Shown: positions 1 through 9,114, counted from the first letter of the stretch. The stretch: 43,827 nucleotides of DNA from Anabaena sp. 54 (GCA_900299285.1 OMJF01000188.1:1-43827), one strand, 5' to 3'. Notes: generated by a model not told the origin, from the letters alone. A program made the numbers and translations.

Positions 1-132
1 AACCCAACCTACAATTATCTTTATTGTTAGGACTTTGTTGGGTGACGCTGTCGCTTAACCCAACCTACAATTATCTTTATTGTTAGGACTTTGTTGGGTT
101 ACGCTGTCGCTTAACCCAACCTACAATTATCT
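1..132. repeat. 56-bp tandem repeat, 2.4 copies
   Basis: Units at 1-56 and 57-112 differ at a single base (ggtGacg versus ggtTacg), and a third copy breaks off after 20 bases at 132. Each unit starts with AACCCAACCTACAA and contains TTGTTGGGT, so its ends can pair as a hairpin. The window begins inside the array, so the true copy number is unknown. This looks like a common dispersed cyanobacterial intergenic repeat. No coding potential is seen. Confidence 0.9.
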
Positions 133-171
133 CAAACGCCAAAAAACCGCGAAAAATTTGTTTTTTAGGTC

Positions 172-234
172 TTGACAAAGGATTTTAAATATGTTACCCT
201 TATATTGATAAGGAAGAACTATCTTAAATTATTT
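172..234 (+). promoter_or_regulatory. Promoter-like repeated element, copy 1
   Basis: TTGACA at 172-177, a 17-nt spacer containing TTTTAAATATG, then TACCCT at 195-200, followed by the conserved GATAAGGAAGAACTATCTTA. The palindrome CCTTAT-N4-ATAAGG overlaps the downstream edge of the -10 position. Near-identical copies lie at 304 and 29491. The spacing is that of a SigA promoter. No gene starts directly downstream, so a short RNA or a mobile repeat are both possible. Confidence 0.55.
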
Positions 235-303
235 ACATCATCATAACATCCCCGTCTTTATCCTGTACATCCTTTAATCCTGGATATCCTGATTCTGACA
301 AAA

Positions 304-366
304 TTGACAAAAAGTTTTAAATATGTTATGATTATCTTGATAAGGAAGAACTATCTTAAATTATTT
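304..366 (+). promoter_or_regulatory. Promoter-like repeated element, copy 2
   Basis: TTGACA at 304-309, 17 nt, then TATGAT at 327-332, a good -35/-10 pair, followed by the same GATAAGGAAGAACTATCTTA block as copy 1. It lies in the spacer downstream of ftsH (opposite strand). The hairpin at 388-419 lies about 50 nt after the expected start site, so a transcript of about 80 nt could be made and ended here. Transcription is inference. Confidence 0.5.
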
Positions 367-387
367 AATTAATAACCAAATATTGAT

Positions 388-419
388 TCCCCCACATTTT
401 TGATTTGAAAAGTGGGGGA
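388..419. terminator. Hairpin downstream of ftsH
   Basis: TCCCCCAC at 388-395 pairs with GTGGGGGA at 412-419, and the stem can extend through T-run/A-run pairing with one bulged A. It could end ftsH transcription (minus strand) or a plus-strand transcript from copy 2 of the repeated promoter-like element. Neither side has a strong U tract, so efficient intrinsic termination is uncertain. Confidence 0.4.
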
Positions 420-438
420 TATAATTCAAAATCAAGCC

Positions 439-2325
439 TTACAACACGGGTACAAACTGAGACTTATCAGGTACTTCCGCGTACTCAGCCACAATTTGTC
501 TAAGTTCGTCACCATTAATGGTTTCTTTTTCAATCAACAAATCAACTAGACGATCTGCGAGACTACGATAATCACGCATGATATTCTTAGCGTTAGTATA
601 GCATTCTTCCACAATCATTCTGACTTGAGCATCAATGCGACAAGCGATCGCTTCGGAATACTCGGAACGGGTTGTCCAGTCACGACCCAGGAACACCTCA
701 CCCTGTTGGCTTTCCAGAGACAAAGGACCTAAATCAGACATTCCGAACCGTGTTACCATTTGTCGAGCCATTCCTGATAACTGCTGTAAGTCTCCACCAG
801 CACCAGTTGTGACTTCTGCTGCTCCAAAAATTACTTCTTCAGCAGCCCGACCACCTAAAGCCCCCGTAATTCTGGCCTTTAGCTGAGAACGACTAATTAA
901 ACCTTGTTCTTCATTAGGTGTAAACCAAGTCAAACCCTGGGCCTGTCCTCTGGGAATCAAAGTCACCTTTTGTACAGGGTCATGGTCTTTAAGTAAAGTT
1001 CCCACCAAAGCGTGTCCAATTTCATGGTAAGCAATCAAACGCTTACTCTTGCTGTCTACCAGAGGAGTACCTTCCATACCCGCAACTACCCGGTCCACAG
1101 CATCGTCAATTTCTGATAAAGTGATACCTTCTTTACGTCTTCTAGCGGTGAGAATAGCCGCTTCATTGAGCAGGTTAGCTAAATCTGCACCGGTAAATCC
1201 TGGAGTGCGACGGGCGATCGCTTCTAAAGACACACTAGCATCTAATTTCTTATTTCTAGCATGAACTTGTAATACTTCCAAACGTCCTTTAATGTCTGGA
1301 GCATCTACCGTTACCTGTCTATCAAAACGACCAGGACGCAACAAAGCAGCATCTAGGACATCAGGACGGTTAGTAGCAGCAATAATAATAATGCCAGTAT
1401 TGCCTTCAAAACCATCCATTTCCGTTAATAATTGATTAAGGGTTTGTTCCCGTTCATCATTCCCACCACCAATACCAGCACCCCGTTGACGACCCACAGC
1501 GTCAATTTCATCAATAAAGATAATACAGGGAGCGTTATCTTTCGCTTTCTTAAACAAATCACGGACACGGGAAGCACCCACACCCACGAACATTTCTACA
1601 AATTCCGAACCAGAGATAGAGAAGAAAGGTACACCAGCTTCACCCGCGATCGCTTTAGCGAGTAAAGTTTTACCAGTTCCCGGAGGTCCAACTAATAGTA
1701 CACCTTTAGGAATCCGAGCACCAACAGCAGTAAATTTTTCAGGTTGTTTGAGGAAAGTGACAACTTCTTGTAATTCTTCCTTTGCTTCTTCAATTCCCGC
1801 CACATCATCGAATTTTACCCCAGTTTTCGCCTCCATTTGGAAACGAGCGCGGGACTTGCCAAAATTCATCGCTTGTCCAGGACCACCGGGAAGATTATTA
1901 GAACGACGGAACAAAAAGAAAAGTCCCGTAATCAATAAAACCGGGAAAACTAAATTACCCAAAAGTCCCCAGATTGCCCCATCATTTCGCATTGGATGAG
2001 CATCAAAGCTCACATCTTTCTGTTTCAGCTTTTGGATCAATTCCGGCGCATTCACGGGCAAATCTACCCGCCAACGTTGAGTGCGATTTTCGATGTCTTG
2101 GTCATTGGCCTCAATAATTGCCGTTCTCCCACCATCGTATAGATCCACATTAATCACACGATCTGCGTCCAAATATTCCAGAAAGCGACCGTAGGTCATG
2201 CGCGTATTGGCCGCATTTTTACTCATGTCCGCAGCATTGCCTGTAAAAGTGCCTTGCCAGAAGAAAAAGCCAATTACTAAGGCCAGCACTGACCAAAGTG
2301 CTACGATTCTCCAAGAAAATTTCAT
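439..2325 (-). CDS. ftsH: ATP-dependent zinc metalloprotease FtsH (FtsH2-like)
   Basis: Membrane-anchored AAA+ protease of 628 residues. Visible are an N-terminal membrane segment (about residues 7-24), a lumenal/periplasmic domain, a second membrane segment (about 119-139), Walker A GPPGTGKT at 213-220, Walker B IIFIDE at 268-273, the second region of homology ending RPGRFDR (about 330-336), and the zinc-protease motif HEIGH at 434-438. The N-terminus resembles Synechocystis FtsH2 (Slr0228), the thylakoid subunit that works with FtsH3 in degrading photodamaged D1 during photosystem II repair. The FtsH2 assignment rests on recalled similarity. The start ATG at 2325 gives the usual family length. 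It stands alone, with repeats downstream and an AT-rich leader upstream. Confidence 0.95.
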   Translation of the reverse strand: MKFSWRIVALWSVLALVIGFFFWQGTFTGNAADMSKNAANTRMTYGRFLEYLDADRVINVDLYDGGRTAIIEANDQDIENRTQRWRVDLPVNAPELIQKLKQKDVSFDAHPMRNDGAIWGLLGNLVFPVLLITGLFFLFRRSNNLPGGPGQAMNFGKSRARFQMEAKTGVKFDDVAGIEEAKEELQEVVTFLKQPEKFTAVGARIPKGVLLVGPPGTGKTLLAKAIAGEAGVPFFSISGSEFVEMFVGVGASRVRDLFKKAKDNAPCIIFIDEIDAVGRQRGAGIGGGNDEREQTLNQLLTEMDGFEGNTGIIIIAATNRPDVLDAALLRPGRFDRQVTVDAPDIKGRLEVLQVHARNKKLDASVSLEAIARRTPGFTGADLANLLNEAAILTARRRKEGITLSEIDDAVDRVVAGMEGTPLVDSKSKRLIAYHEIGHALVGTLLKDHDPVQKVTLIPRGQAQGLTWFTPNEEQGLISRSQLKARITGALGGRAAEEVIFGAAEVTTGAGGDLQQLSGMARQMVTRFGMSDLGPLSLESQQGEVFLGRDWTTRSEYSEAIACRIDAQVRMIVEECYTNAKNIMRDYRSLADRLVDLLIEKETINGDELRQIVAEYAEVPDKSQFVPVL

Positions 2326-2770
2326 CTTTAATTTGCCTCTAGATACTAATATGACTGCTTTTGTAACGGATGTTTATAAATCCATTTTGTAATTTGAGCC
2401 ATAAAACGTCGGTTTGCTTATGGCAGATTCATGAAGTTTGTCTAGAATCTTAATTAAATTTAACCTAATTCTCATAGTAATACCAATTAAAAATTAAAAA
2501 TTAAAAGTTAAATATGCCCAAAATCATACCCAGTAAGGATTTGGGGCTAATTTATATTTTGCTATCTCTATTACTAATTTTATGCTGGACTGCACAGGAT
2601 TACCAAATTCATTTATATTATTTATGCTTTAAAGCTGAATACAACGCAAAGGTTACGGAAAATGAAGCACGAAGAAGCGAAGAAGCGAAGGTAAGAGTTT
2701 TAGAGAGATTTTTCGTGATGGGTGATAGTGTCATCGTTTAAAATATAGTGGACTTCTTGTGGAAATTTTT
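2326..2770. other. AT-rich spacer between ftsH and hicB
   Basis: No gene is supported here. The stretch holds the ftsH leader (minus strand), a low-complexity tract of repeated ATTAAAA units near 2487-2511 and a short purine-rich repeat (gaagcgaagaagcgaag) near 2670-2690. A 75-codon open frame across 2514-2741 has no recognisable protein features or ribosome site. Confidence 0.6.
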
Positions 2771-2989
2771 ATGAAAGCAGAGTTAACAGCCATCATTGAG
2801 AGAGCAACGGAAGGAGGATACTGGGCAATTTGTCCAGAAATTTCTGGCGCTAATGGTCAAGGTGAAACCATTGAGGAGGCGAAAGAAAACTTGAAACTTG
2901 CTATTCAATTGATTATTGAAGATCCTATGGCAGATATCCGCAGGGAAATCACAGAAGATGCGATAGAAGAGACCATTTTAATTCCATGA
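2771..2989 (+). CDS. hicB: HicB-like antitoxin
   Basis: A 72-residue protein starting MKAELTAIIERATEGGYWAICPEI. It has the compact HicB fold signature: a beta strand, then GYWA.CPE, GANGQGETIEEAKENLK, and a long C-terminal helix. HicB family proteins neutralise the HicA mRNA interferase and often autoregulate. The ATG at 2771 is preferred to the upstream GTG at 2759 because family members begin just before the first beta strand. The stop overlaps the hicA start (ATGA at 2986-2989), the usual arrangement for translational coupling, although hicB is here the first gene. Its partner is broken, so it may have no target made in this cell. Confidence 0.8.
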   Translation: MKAELTAIIERATEGGYWAICPEISGANGQGETIEEAKENLKLAIQLIIEDPMADIRREITEDAIEETILIP

Positions 2990-3165
2990 AACGTAAAGAA
3001 TTAGAAAAAAAGTGAAAACAAGCAGGGTGTTACTTAAAACGAGAAGGTGGTTCTCATTCTTTATGGATTAATTCTCAAACAGGTGTCATTGAGGCTGTAC
3101 CAAGACATACAGAAATTAAGGAATTTTTAGCCCAGAAAATTCTTAAAAACTTAAATGCCGAATAA
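2986..3165 (+). pseudogene. hicA: HicA-like mRNA interferase, nonsense mutation
   Basis: Reading from the ATG at 2986 gives MKRKELEKK, then TGA at 3013-3015, then an open frame to TAA at 3163-3165 reading KQAGCYLKREGGSHSLWIN and ending in LAQKILKNLNAE. This is a complete HicA-length product (59 codons plus stop) including the GGSHS block with the catalytic histidine. A single T to G change at a Leu codon (TTA to TGA) would explain the stop. The antitoxin upstream is intact. A sequencing error or readthrough cannot be excluded from the sequence alone. Confidence 0.8.
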
Positions 3166-3295
3166 GCAGGTGAACACAATAAAACCAATCTGTGTCAAGA
3201 AAAGTAAAATCGCCCAAAACCTCTTCACTCTGTTCAATCTTCTCTACAAGGGTTTTAAGTCACGCACATTTAATTCTCACAAGATGTCTAATCAT

Positions 3296-3772
3296 TTACT
3301 TATCTCCCATAATTTTTAAGGTATAAGGTAGGGAATCATCTTTCTTGTAAGAACCAATCCAAATTTGGTAAGTTCCCCGTAGCCATTCACCAACAACACC
3401 AGGATTTTTATCGTCTAAGTCATCATTACACCAAGTCCCACCAGGTCCTTTGATAATCATGGTCGTGTCCGCAGGACTGTTAACTACTAGTTTTAGGTAT
3501 TCAAATTTACTCAATAGTTCCAGGGTATGATCGGGATCTTTATCCATAAATCCTTTACAAGGTCCAGTTGGTGTTGTTTCTGTTTCGGCTATTTGGCTTC
3601 CGGGTATTGAACCACCACTCATTCCCCTGACTGTTAATGGATCTGGAGAAAATGGATATTGAATGGTAATATCTCCAAAAATCTGCGAAACTGGTTGAGC
3701 ATTAGCCACTTGAGTAAATCCACTTGTAGTCCAGAGTATAATCATTCCTGTAGTCAATACTTTTTTGGACAT
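3296..3772 (-). CDS. Secreted protein of unknown function
   Basis: 158 residues. An N-terminal signal peptide is visible (MSKKVLTTGMIILWTTSG followed by VANAQ, likely cleaved after ANA). The mature part is rich in Gly, Pro and Asp. The C-terminal half (KLVVNSPADTTMIIKGPGG, WCNDD, GTYQIWIG, YTLKI) resembles beta-sandwich pre-peptidase C-terminal-like modules of cyanobacterial exported proteins. Two cysteines (in GPCKG and WCNDD) could form a disulfide. It is transcribed divergently from the hic genes and upstream of nothing obvious. The function is unknown and the domain comparison is tentative. Confidence 0.7.
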   Translation of the reverse strand: MSKKVLTTGMIILWTTSGFTQVANAQPVSQIFGDITIQYPFSPDPLTVRGMSGGSIPGSQIAETETTPTGPCKGFMDKDPDHTLELLSKFEYLKLVVNSPADTTMIIKGPGGTWCNDDLDDKNPGVVGEWLRGTYQIWIGSYKKDDSLPYTLKIMGDK

Positions 3773-3910
3773 TGTAATTATAGAAATTTGAAATTTGCTC
3801 TCATACCTTTGAAGACATAAATTTACGGTCTCAAGTTCCTTTAGCGAAAAGACTTGAGTACCGCTGGGAGAATTTAAAATTCCAGAAAATTCTTACCCAA
3901 TACTCAGTAA

Positions 3911-5353
3911 TTAATTATTGCTAATTGCTTGATTTAAACGAGCTTTATCTAAACCAATCTGATTTAATAGTAACCAAGATTGAATTAAGTCTGGTCCATG
4001 TACGTCCCCGGTTAAAGCTGCTCTGAGCGATCGCATCACTAAGCCCTTTTTCACATTTTCTGTTTTTACAACTTGCTTAATTATACTTTGAGCGATATCT
4101 GCTGATAAATTTGGTTGACTCTCTAAAGCTACAATAATCGCTTTTAGTACAGTTTTAACACCCTCCTGCTCTAGTTGTTGACTGCCTTCTTCAGTTAATT
4201 CTACACCATCAGTAAAAAATACCTTCGTCATTTCCACAGCATCTACCAACCGAGTCAAACTAGCAGCAATTAACCCCGTTAGTGATTCTAACCAAGGACG
4301 TTCTCTACCACCGTTAAATTGATAACCAGCTTTTTCCCATAAGGGAATCAGTAAATCTGTAAGTTCCCCAACCGGCTTATGATGAAGATATTGGCTATTC
4401 AACCAGTCCAATTTATCCCAGTCAAATTTAGCACCAGCCTTATTCACTCTTTCAAAACCAAAATCCTTAGCCGCTGATTCCAAATCAAATATCTCTTGCG
4501 TGGAATCCCCTGGCGACCACCCTAGTAAAGTCATATAATTTACTAAAGCTTCCGCCGTAAAACCCATATCTTGAAAGTCACAAATAGAAGTTACTCCATC
4601 TCGTTTCGAGAGTTTTCGCCCTTCTTGGTTTAAAATCAAGGGTGTATGGGCAAATTCGGGAATTTTCGCCCCCAAAGCTTCATATAGTAAAATCTGTTTA
4701 GCTGTATTAGCGATATGGTCCTCACCCCGAATCACATGAGTAATTTCCATATCAATATCATCCACAACCACCACAAAATTATACAATGGTTGACCACTAC
4801 CATCACTAGAAGCGCGAGCAATGACCATATCACCACCCAAATCACTACCACGCCAACTCATTTTACCCCGTACTAAGTCATTCCAGACAATTTCCCGATC
4901 ATCGGCGATTTGGAAACGAATTACCGAAGAACGTCCTTGAGCCTCAAATTCAGCCCTTTGTTCTGGTGTTAAGTACCGATGACGGTTATCATAACGAGGT
5001 GCTTCACCTTGAGCTTTTTGCGCCTCTCGTAAGGCATCTAACTCTTCAGATGTGGTATAACAGCGGTAAGCTAGTCCTTGCTCTAGTAGTTTTTCAACTG
5101 CTTCTTTGTAAAGTTCTAAACGTTGAGATTGGAAAAATGGACCTTCATCCCAATTCAATCCTAACCAGCGTAGTCCATTGAGAATATTATCTGTATATTC
5201 TGGACGCGATCGCTCTAAATCTGTATCTTCTATTCTTAAAATAAATTTGCCATGATGGTGACGAGCAAACAAGTAATTAAATACAGCCGTTCTCGCTGTA
5301 CCAATATGTAAATTTCCCGTGGGACTTGGAGCTATACGGACTCTAACGGTCAC
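3911..5353 (-). CDS. gltX: Glutamyl-tRNA synthetase
   Basis: A 480-residue class I aminoacyl-tRNA synthetase charging tRNA-Glu. In most cyanobacteria it is nondiscriminating and also supplies Glu-tRNA for tetrapyrrole synthesis by the C5 pathway. Visible are the HIGH-type signature in [10 protein letters not shown] at residues 9-18, the RIEDTD segment, the [16 protein letters not shown] block and the KLSKR loop near residue 250. The helical anticodon-binding domain fills the C-terminal third. Length and motifs are complete. It lies next to tRNA-His and near cobA and sirB. The last two act downstream in the same tetrapyrrole route, but there is no operon link. Confidence 0.96.
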   Translation of the reverse strand: MTVRVRIAPSPTGNLHIGTARTAVFNYLFARHHHGKFILRIEDTDLERSRPEYTDNILNGLRWLGLNWDEGPFFQSQRLELYKEAVEKLLEQGLAYRCYTTSEELDALREAQKAQGEAPRYDNRHRYLTPEQRAEFEAQGRSSVIRFQIADDREIVWNDLVRGKMSWRGSDLGGDMVIARASSDGSGQPLYNFVVVVDDIDMEITHVIRGEDHIANTAKQILLYEALGAKIPEFAHTPLILNQEGRKLSKRDGVTSICDFQDMGFTAEALVNYMTLLGWSPGDSTQEIFDLESAAKDFGFERVNKAGAKFDWDKLDWLNSQYLHHKPVGELTDLLIPLWEKAGYQFNGGRERPWLESLTGLIAASLTRLVDAVEMTKVFFTDGVELTEEGSQQLEQEGVKTVLKAIIVALESQPNLSADIAQSIIKQVVKTENVKKGLVMRSLRAALTGDVHGPDLIQSWLLLNQIGLDKARLNQAISNN

Positions 5354-5548
5354 AGTTGATTCTCTCTTTTATACAGCATAATTAAACTTACTGATATAAA
5401 ACCTATGAGTATATATCAATATCTCAGCATCTTACATTCAGCACTTTTGAACAGAAATAAGGAAACCTGAAACTTAATCACAGGTAACAACCTTGATTAT
5501 AACCCAATTTAAGTTTCTTTTCCTGTTGCCACATAGTATATTTTCCAG

Positions 5549-5622
5549 GGCGAACGATGGGACTCGAACCCACGGATGGTGGTACCACAAACCACTGCCT
5601 TAACCACTTGGCTACGCTCGCC
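5549..5622 (-). tRNA. trnH-GUG: tRNA-His (GTG anticodon)
   Basis: The minus strand folds into a cloverleaf. The acceptor strands GGCGAGCG and CGTTCGCC pair over eight positions, so the histidine-specific G-1:C73 pair is encoded. The D stem is GCC/GGC, the anticodon stem GTGGT/ACCAC encloses loop TTGTGGT with anticodon GTG, and the T stem GTGGG/CCCAT encloses TTCGAGT. No CCA is encoded; TGG follows. CCA would be added by a nucleotidyltransferase such as the one at 42122-43408. Confidence 0.96.
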
Positions 5623-5745
5623 ATTTAACTTATTTTTTTATAATAGCACTAACTAAAAAAATGATCAAGTCTTTTTGATCAGAAATTTAGATAATTTTCT
5701 TGGTAGTCTTTGAAAGACCAACAACTACCCACCTCAAGTTCAAAT

Positions 5746-6126
5746 ATGAAACTTTTAGCTACTCTCATCAGTATAGGAGCAGTAAGTGTTACTATATTAG
5801 GGGTGATTATGGCCAAAACCAACCCCAATCAAATTGAGTATGAAAAGTATGCAGTTCACAAGCTGACAACATACTTAGAAACTGATGTATGTCAAAAGAC
5901 TCCCAATTTCCTGGAAAGATTAATTAAAGTTGATTGTAATCAAGTGCTTCAATCTGTTAAACCACAAATTAAAGAACTTATTACCAGTACAACCAACCGA
6001 CAAGACTATATAATCTTTAGTATTTATAAAAGTGAAATTAAACTTGATTCTTGGATACCAGGTTACAAGTTTGAAACTGTGGGAGTATTGAATCAATTTT
6101 ATACTTACAATGCTGAACAAAAATAA
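5746..6126 (+). CDS. DUF4359-type membrane-anchored protein
   Basis: 126 residues from the ATG at 5746. An in-frame TTG at 5710 would add 12 poorly supported residues. The N-terminus MKLLATLISIGAVSVTILGV is a signal peptide or single membrane anchor. It is followed by a short soluble domain with NPNQIEYEKYAVHKLTTYLE and two cysteines (DVCQ, VDCNQ), matching the small cyanobacterial DUF4359 family. The function is unknown. It ends 9 nt before sirB and may share its transcript. Confidence 0.7.
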   Translation: MKLLATLISIGAVSVTILGVIMAKTNPNQIEYEKYAVHKLTTYLETDVCQKTPNFLERLIKVDCNQVLQSVKPQIKELITSTTNRQDYIIFSIYKSEIKLDSWIPGYKFETVGVLNQFYTYNAEQK

Positions 6127-6135
6127 ATAGGGAAA

Positions 6136-6870
6136 ATGACTAATACAGCTTATCTTTTAGTATCTCACGGCAGCCGTGATCCTCGTCCAGATTTGGCCAT
6201 GCAGCAATTAGCGAAGCTATTAAGTGAGATGTTACCTCAAGGGGAAAACTTGATAGGTATTGCTACCCTAGAGGCCAATATCCAACCTTTACATCAACAA
6301 ATTCAAGATTTCGCTAATCAAGTTCAGGCTTTTGGCTGTAAAATAGTCCAAATTATCCCCCTATTTTTGTTACCAGGATTTCATCTCATGACGGATATTC
6401 CCGCAGAAATAGCACTGGCACAAGAGGTAATAAATGAAACCATAAGCATAGAATTATGTCCTTCCGTAGGTAGTTATCCTGGGTTAGAAAAATTTGTTTC
6501 TAGAATGATAATGAAAGTAAAAGCTGATGTATCAATTATTTTAGCCCATGGTAGTCGTCGTCCTGGTTCTCATGCCCCTGTAGAAAATATAGCAGCTAGT
6601 GTGGGTGCATTGACAGCCTATTGGTCTGTACCTCCTAGTTTAGAACTAAGAGTACAAGAATTGATTACCGCAGGTTATGAACAAATTGCCATTTTTCCAT
6701 ACTTTTTATTTACAGGTGGCATAACTGATGCGATCGCTTTGGCAGTAGAAACGCTAAAATTAAAATTTCCATCAGTAACTTTTCAACTCGCACCACCTTT
6801 AGGAACAAGTCGAGAATTTGCTGATTTAATCGGGGATTTGATCAAAGAAGGGGAAAAAGTTTTTGGGTAA
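6136..6870 (+). CDS. sirB: Sirohydrochlorin chelatase (CbiX/SirB family)
   Basis: 244 residues with two tandem CbiX-type halves. Each begins with a metal-binding histidine motif: LLVSHGSRDPR near residue 10 and ILAHGSRRPG near residue 140. Class II chelatases of this family insert Fe2+ (siroheme) or Co2+ (cobalamin) into sirohydrochlorin. The next gene, cobA, makes the precursor, and the reading frames overlap by 8 nt. The pair therefore supplies siroheme for nitrite and sulfite reductases or feeds vitamin B12 synthesis. Whether iron or cobalt is the in vivo metal cannot be read from the sequence. Confidence 0.88.
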   Translation: MTNTAYLLVSHGSRDPRPDLAMQQLAKLLSEMLPQGENLIGIATLEANIQPLHQQIQDFANQVQAFGCKIVQIIPLFLLPGFHLMTDIPAEIALAQEVINETISIELCPSVGSYPGLEKFVSRMIMKVKADVSIILAHGSRRPGSHAPVENIAASVGALTAYWSVPPSLELRVQELITAGYEQIAIFPYFLFTGGITDAIALAVETLKLKFPSVTFQLAPPLGTSREFADLIGDLIKEGEKVFG

Positions 6871-7615
6871 AGTTTATTTAGTTGGTGCAGGTCCAGGAGA
6901 TCCTGGACTCATGACTATCAAGGGCAAAGATCTATTGGCTTGTGCAGATGTGGTTATATATGATGCTTTGGTAAGTATAGAAGTATTGGATATGATTAAT
7001 CCCGCAGCAGAACAAATTAACGCGGGTAAACGCATGGGTAGACATTCTTTATTACAAGAAGCTACCACAGAATTACTGATAGAAAAGGCGGCAAATCATG
7101 CTGTTGTCGTCAGACTCAAAGGTGGTGATCCCTTTATTTTCGGTCGTGGTGGGGAAGAAATGGCAGAATTGGTAGCCGCAGGGATTCCCGTAGAAGTTGT
7201 ACCAGGGATTACATCAGGAATAGCCGCCGCCGCCTATGCTGGTATTCCTTTAACCCATCGTCTTTATAGTTCTTCTGTAACTTTTGTGACTGGACATGAA
7301 TCCGCTGGTAAGTATAAACCCCAGGTAAATTGGCCAGCAATAGCCCATGGTGCAGAAACTATCGTAATTTATATGGGTATACACAATTTACCCTACATTG
7401 TAGAGCAGTTAACTGTAGCGGGGTTGAGTTTAGATACACCCATTGCTTTAATTCGCTGGGGAACTCGGCCAGAACAGGAAGAATTAATTGCTGAATTGGG
7501 GACAATTGTAGCACAAGTCACAGAAAAGGGATTTCTTGCCCCAGCAATAGCCGTAATTGGTGCAGTTGTCAAAATGCACGGTATATTATCTGATTCTGTA
7601 CAGGAGAAAAAATAA
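6863..7615 (+). CDS. cobA: Uroporphyrinogen-III C-methyltransferase
   Basis: 250 residues of the SAM-dependent tetrapyrrole methyltransferase fold, converting uroporphyrinogen III to precorrin-2. Seen are the N-terminal VYLVGAGPGDPGLMT signature, VVRLKGGDPFIFGRGGEE, VVPGITSGIAAAAYAGIPLTH and the C-terminal IALIRWGT block. The start is TTG at 6863, inside the last codons of sirB, with the purine-rich AAGGGGAAA just upstream; no better in-frame start exists. It is the single-domain CobA form, without the CysG dehydrogenase/chelatase part, which agrees with a separate chelatase gene upstream. Confidence 0.94.
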   Translation: MGKVYLVGAGPGDPGLMTIKGKDLLACADVVIYDALVSIEVLDMINPAAEQINAGKRMGRHSLLQEATTELLIEKAANHAVVVRLKGGDPFIFGRGGEEMAELVAAGIPVEVVPGITSGIAAAAYAGIPLTHRLYSSSVTFVTGHESAGKYKPQVNWPAIAHGAETIVIYMGIHNLPYIVEQLTVAGLSLDTPIALIRWGTRPEQEELIAELGTIVAQVTEKGFLAPAIAVIGAVVKMHGILSDSVQEKK

Positions 7616-7654
7616 AGGAAAAGTTTGGTTAGAGTTACACTGATTAAATCCTTT

Positions 7655-7813
7655 TTATTTGTCCTTTGTGTTGATATTCTGTTGTTGAATAATCTCGCTA
7701 ATTTCTGCCAAACTTAAATTTAAAACCTGTGCGATTTGTTCTCTAGTTAAACCCAATTCTATCAAACCAGGAACTGCGTCTAACTTGGCTTTGCGTTTAC
7801 CTATTAAAATCAT
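7655..7813 (-). pseudogene. C-terminal remnant of an Rpn/PD-(D/E)XK-type nuclease gene
   Basis: The minus strand encodes MILIGKRKAKLDAVPGLIE then LGLTREQIAQVLNLSLAEI and ends at TAA (7655-7657). This is the characteristic C-terminal tail of Rpn-family (putative transposase/recombination-promoting nuclease) proteins common in cyanobacteria. Only about 52 residues remain, and the frame runs back into the start of the methyltransferase gene at 7846. The catalytic N-terminal domain is missing, so this is a relic marking the edge of a rearranged region. Confidence 0.6.
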
Positions 7814-7845
7814 GTGTATATCAATATTTAACAATGAGGATAAAA

Positions 7846-8793
7846 ATGATTAAATTCATAGATTTGTTTTGTGGTACAGGGGGATTTAGAATAGCCGTTG
7901 AAATGATTTGTAATCAGTATAATATTTCCTCTCAATGTGTTTTTTCTAGTGATATTGATATAGACTCGCAAAAAATATATACAGCAAATTTTGGAGAAAC
8001 TCCAGCAGGAGACATTACTAAAATTAATGAAAATGATATTCCAGAACATGATATATTATTGGCTGGTTTTCCCTGTCAATCTTTTAGTATTTGTGGAGAA
8101 CTTAAAGGTTTTGCAGATACCAGAGGTACATTATTTTTTGATATTGCTAGAATTATTCAAGCTAAAAAACCCACAGCTTTTATATTAGAAAATGTCAAAC
8201 AGTTACAAGGACATCAACAGGGAAAAACGTTAAAAATCATTATTGATACTTTACAAAATTTAGGATATAATACAGATTATAAAATTGTTAATGCTTTAAA
8301 TTTTGGACTACCACAAAAACGAGAAAGAATTTTAATTATAGGTTTTAAAAATCAACATCATTATGAGAATTTTAAATGGCCATTGATAAAAATTCCCATG
8401 CAACCATTATCAACAATATTAGAAAATTCCGTTTCTGACTTTTATTATGCTTCCGAAAAGATTAGACAAAATCGGTTACAAAAAGTTAAACCTAATCAAC
8501 AATATGATCAACCAACGATATGGCATGAAAATAAATCTGGTAATATTAGTGTATATCCTTATTCTTGTGCATTAAGAGCAGGAGCATCCTATAATTATCT
8601 ATTAGTTAATGGAGAAAGAAGGTTAACTGAAAGGGAAATGTTGAGATTACAAGGTTTTCCTGAATCTTATCAAATAGTGGGAAGTTATCAAACTATGAGG
8701 AAGTTAACTGGTAATGCTATAGCTATTCCCTGTGTGGCTAGTGTTATTGATGTTATGATTAATTTGATGGTAGGGAGAAATATTACAACATAG
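7846..8793 (+). CDS. DNA (cytosine-5) methyltransferase, orphan
   Basis: 315 residues. The motif order is that of a C5-cytosine methyltransferase: motif I DLFCGTGGF near residue 6, motif IV FPCQSFS at 75-81 with catalytic Cys77, motif VI ENVK, motif VIII QKRERILIIGF and motif X TGNAIAIPC near the end. The variable target-recognition region is short. The ATG at 7846 is preferred because GAGG sits 6-7 nt upstream; ATG at 7834 is the alternative. No endonuclease gene flanks it (an Rpn relic upstream, a small unknown gene downstream), so it acts alone or its partner was lost. Its target sequence cannot be inferred. Confidence 0.92.
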   Translation: MIKFIDLFCGTGGFRIAVEMICNQYNISSQCVFSSDIDIDSQKIYTANFGETPAGDITKINENDIPEHDILLAGFPCQSFSICGELKGFADTRGTLFFDIARIIQAKKPTAFILENVKQLQGHQQGKTLKIIIDTLQNLGYNTDYKIVNALNFGLPQKRERILIIGFKNQHHYENFKWPLIKIPMQPLSTILENSVSDFYYASEKIRQNRLQKVKPNQQYDQPTIWHENKSGNISVYPYSCALRAGASYNYLLVNGERRLTEREMLRLQGFPESYQIVGSYQTMRKLTGNAIAIPCVASVIDVMINLMVGRNITT

Positions 8794-8829
8794 TCAGGAC
8801 CAAAGATATTTAATAGTAAGGTTAGATGG

Positions 8830-9114
8830 CTAATATTTATAATTTAATTCAAGTGCATTGCAAAAGCTATTTAGTTGATTAAGCAAAGCATTATAGTAAC
8901 TGTAAGCATCCTCTCGTTTATCTTGAAGATTAGCATATAAAGTCAACTCTGGTTCTGGTGCTAGGTGATCTTTAGGGATATCTAAACCGGCTTCAGATAA
9001 CCGTGTTGAGGCAATTGCAATTAATAATGCTCCAATTGTATTAGATTCACCATTGTGAAGATCACTTAGTCCAGGTAATATTATTTCTGCACCTGGTAAC
9101 TCATTGAGATTCAT
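8830..9114 (-). CDS. Small protein of unknown function
   Basis: 94 residues beginning MNLNELPGAEIILPGLSDL, acidic, with a C-terminal helix-rich part (YSYYNALLNQLNSF). It has no signal peptide or membrane segment and no motif I recognise. A clear ribosome site (GGAGGATGATC) precedes the ATG, which supports real translation. It is convergent with the C5 methyltransferase (36 nt between stops) and lies downstream of a TA pair on the same strand, 154 nt away. Confidence 0.6.
   Translation of the reverse strand: MNLNELPGAEIILPGLSDLHNGESNTIGALLIAIASTRLSEAGLDIPKDHLAPEPELTLYANLQDKREDAYSYYNALLNQLNSFCNALELNYKY

Noticed and set aside
2514..2741. 75-codon plus-strand open frame
   Set aside because: It lies in an AT-rich spacer with a purine repeat, and has no ribosome site, no motif and odd composition.
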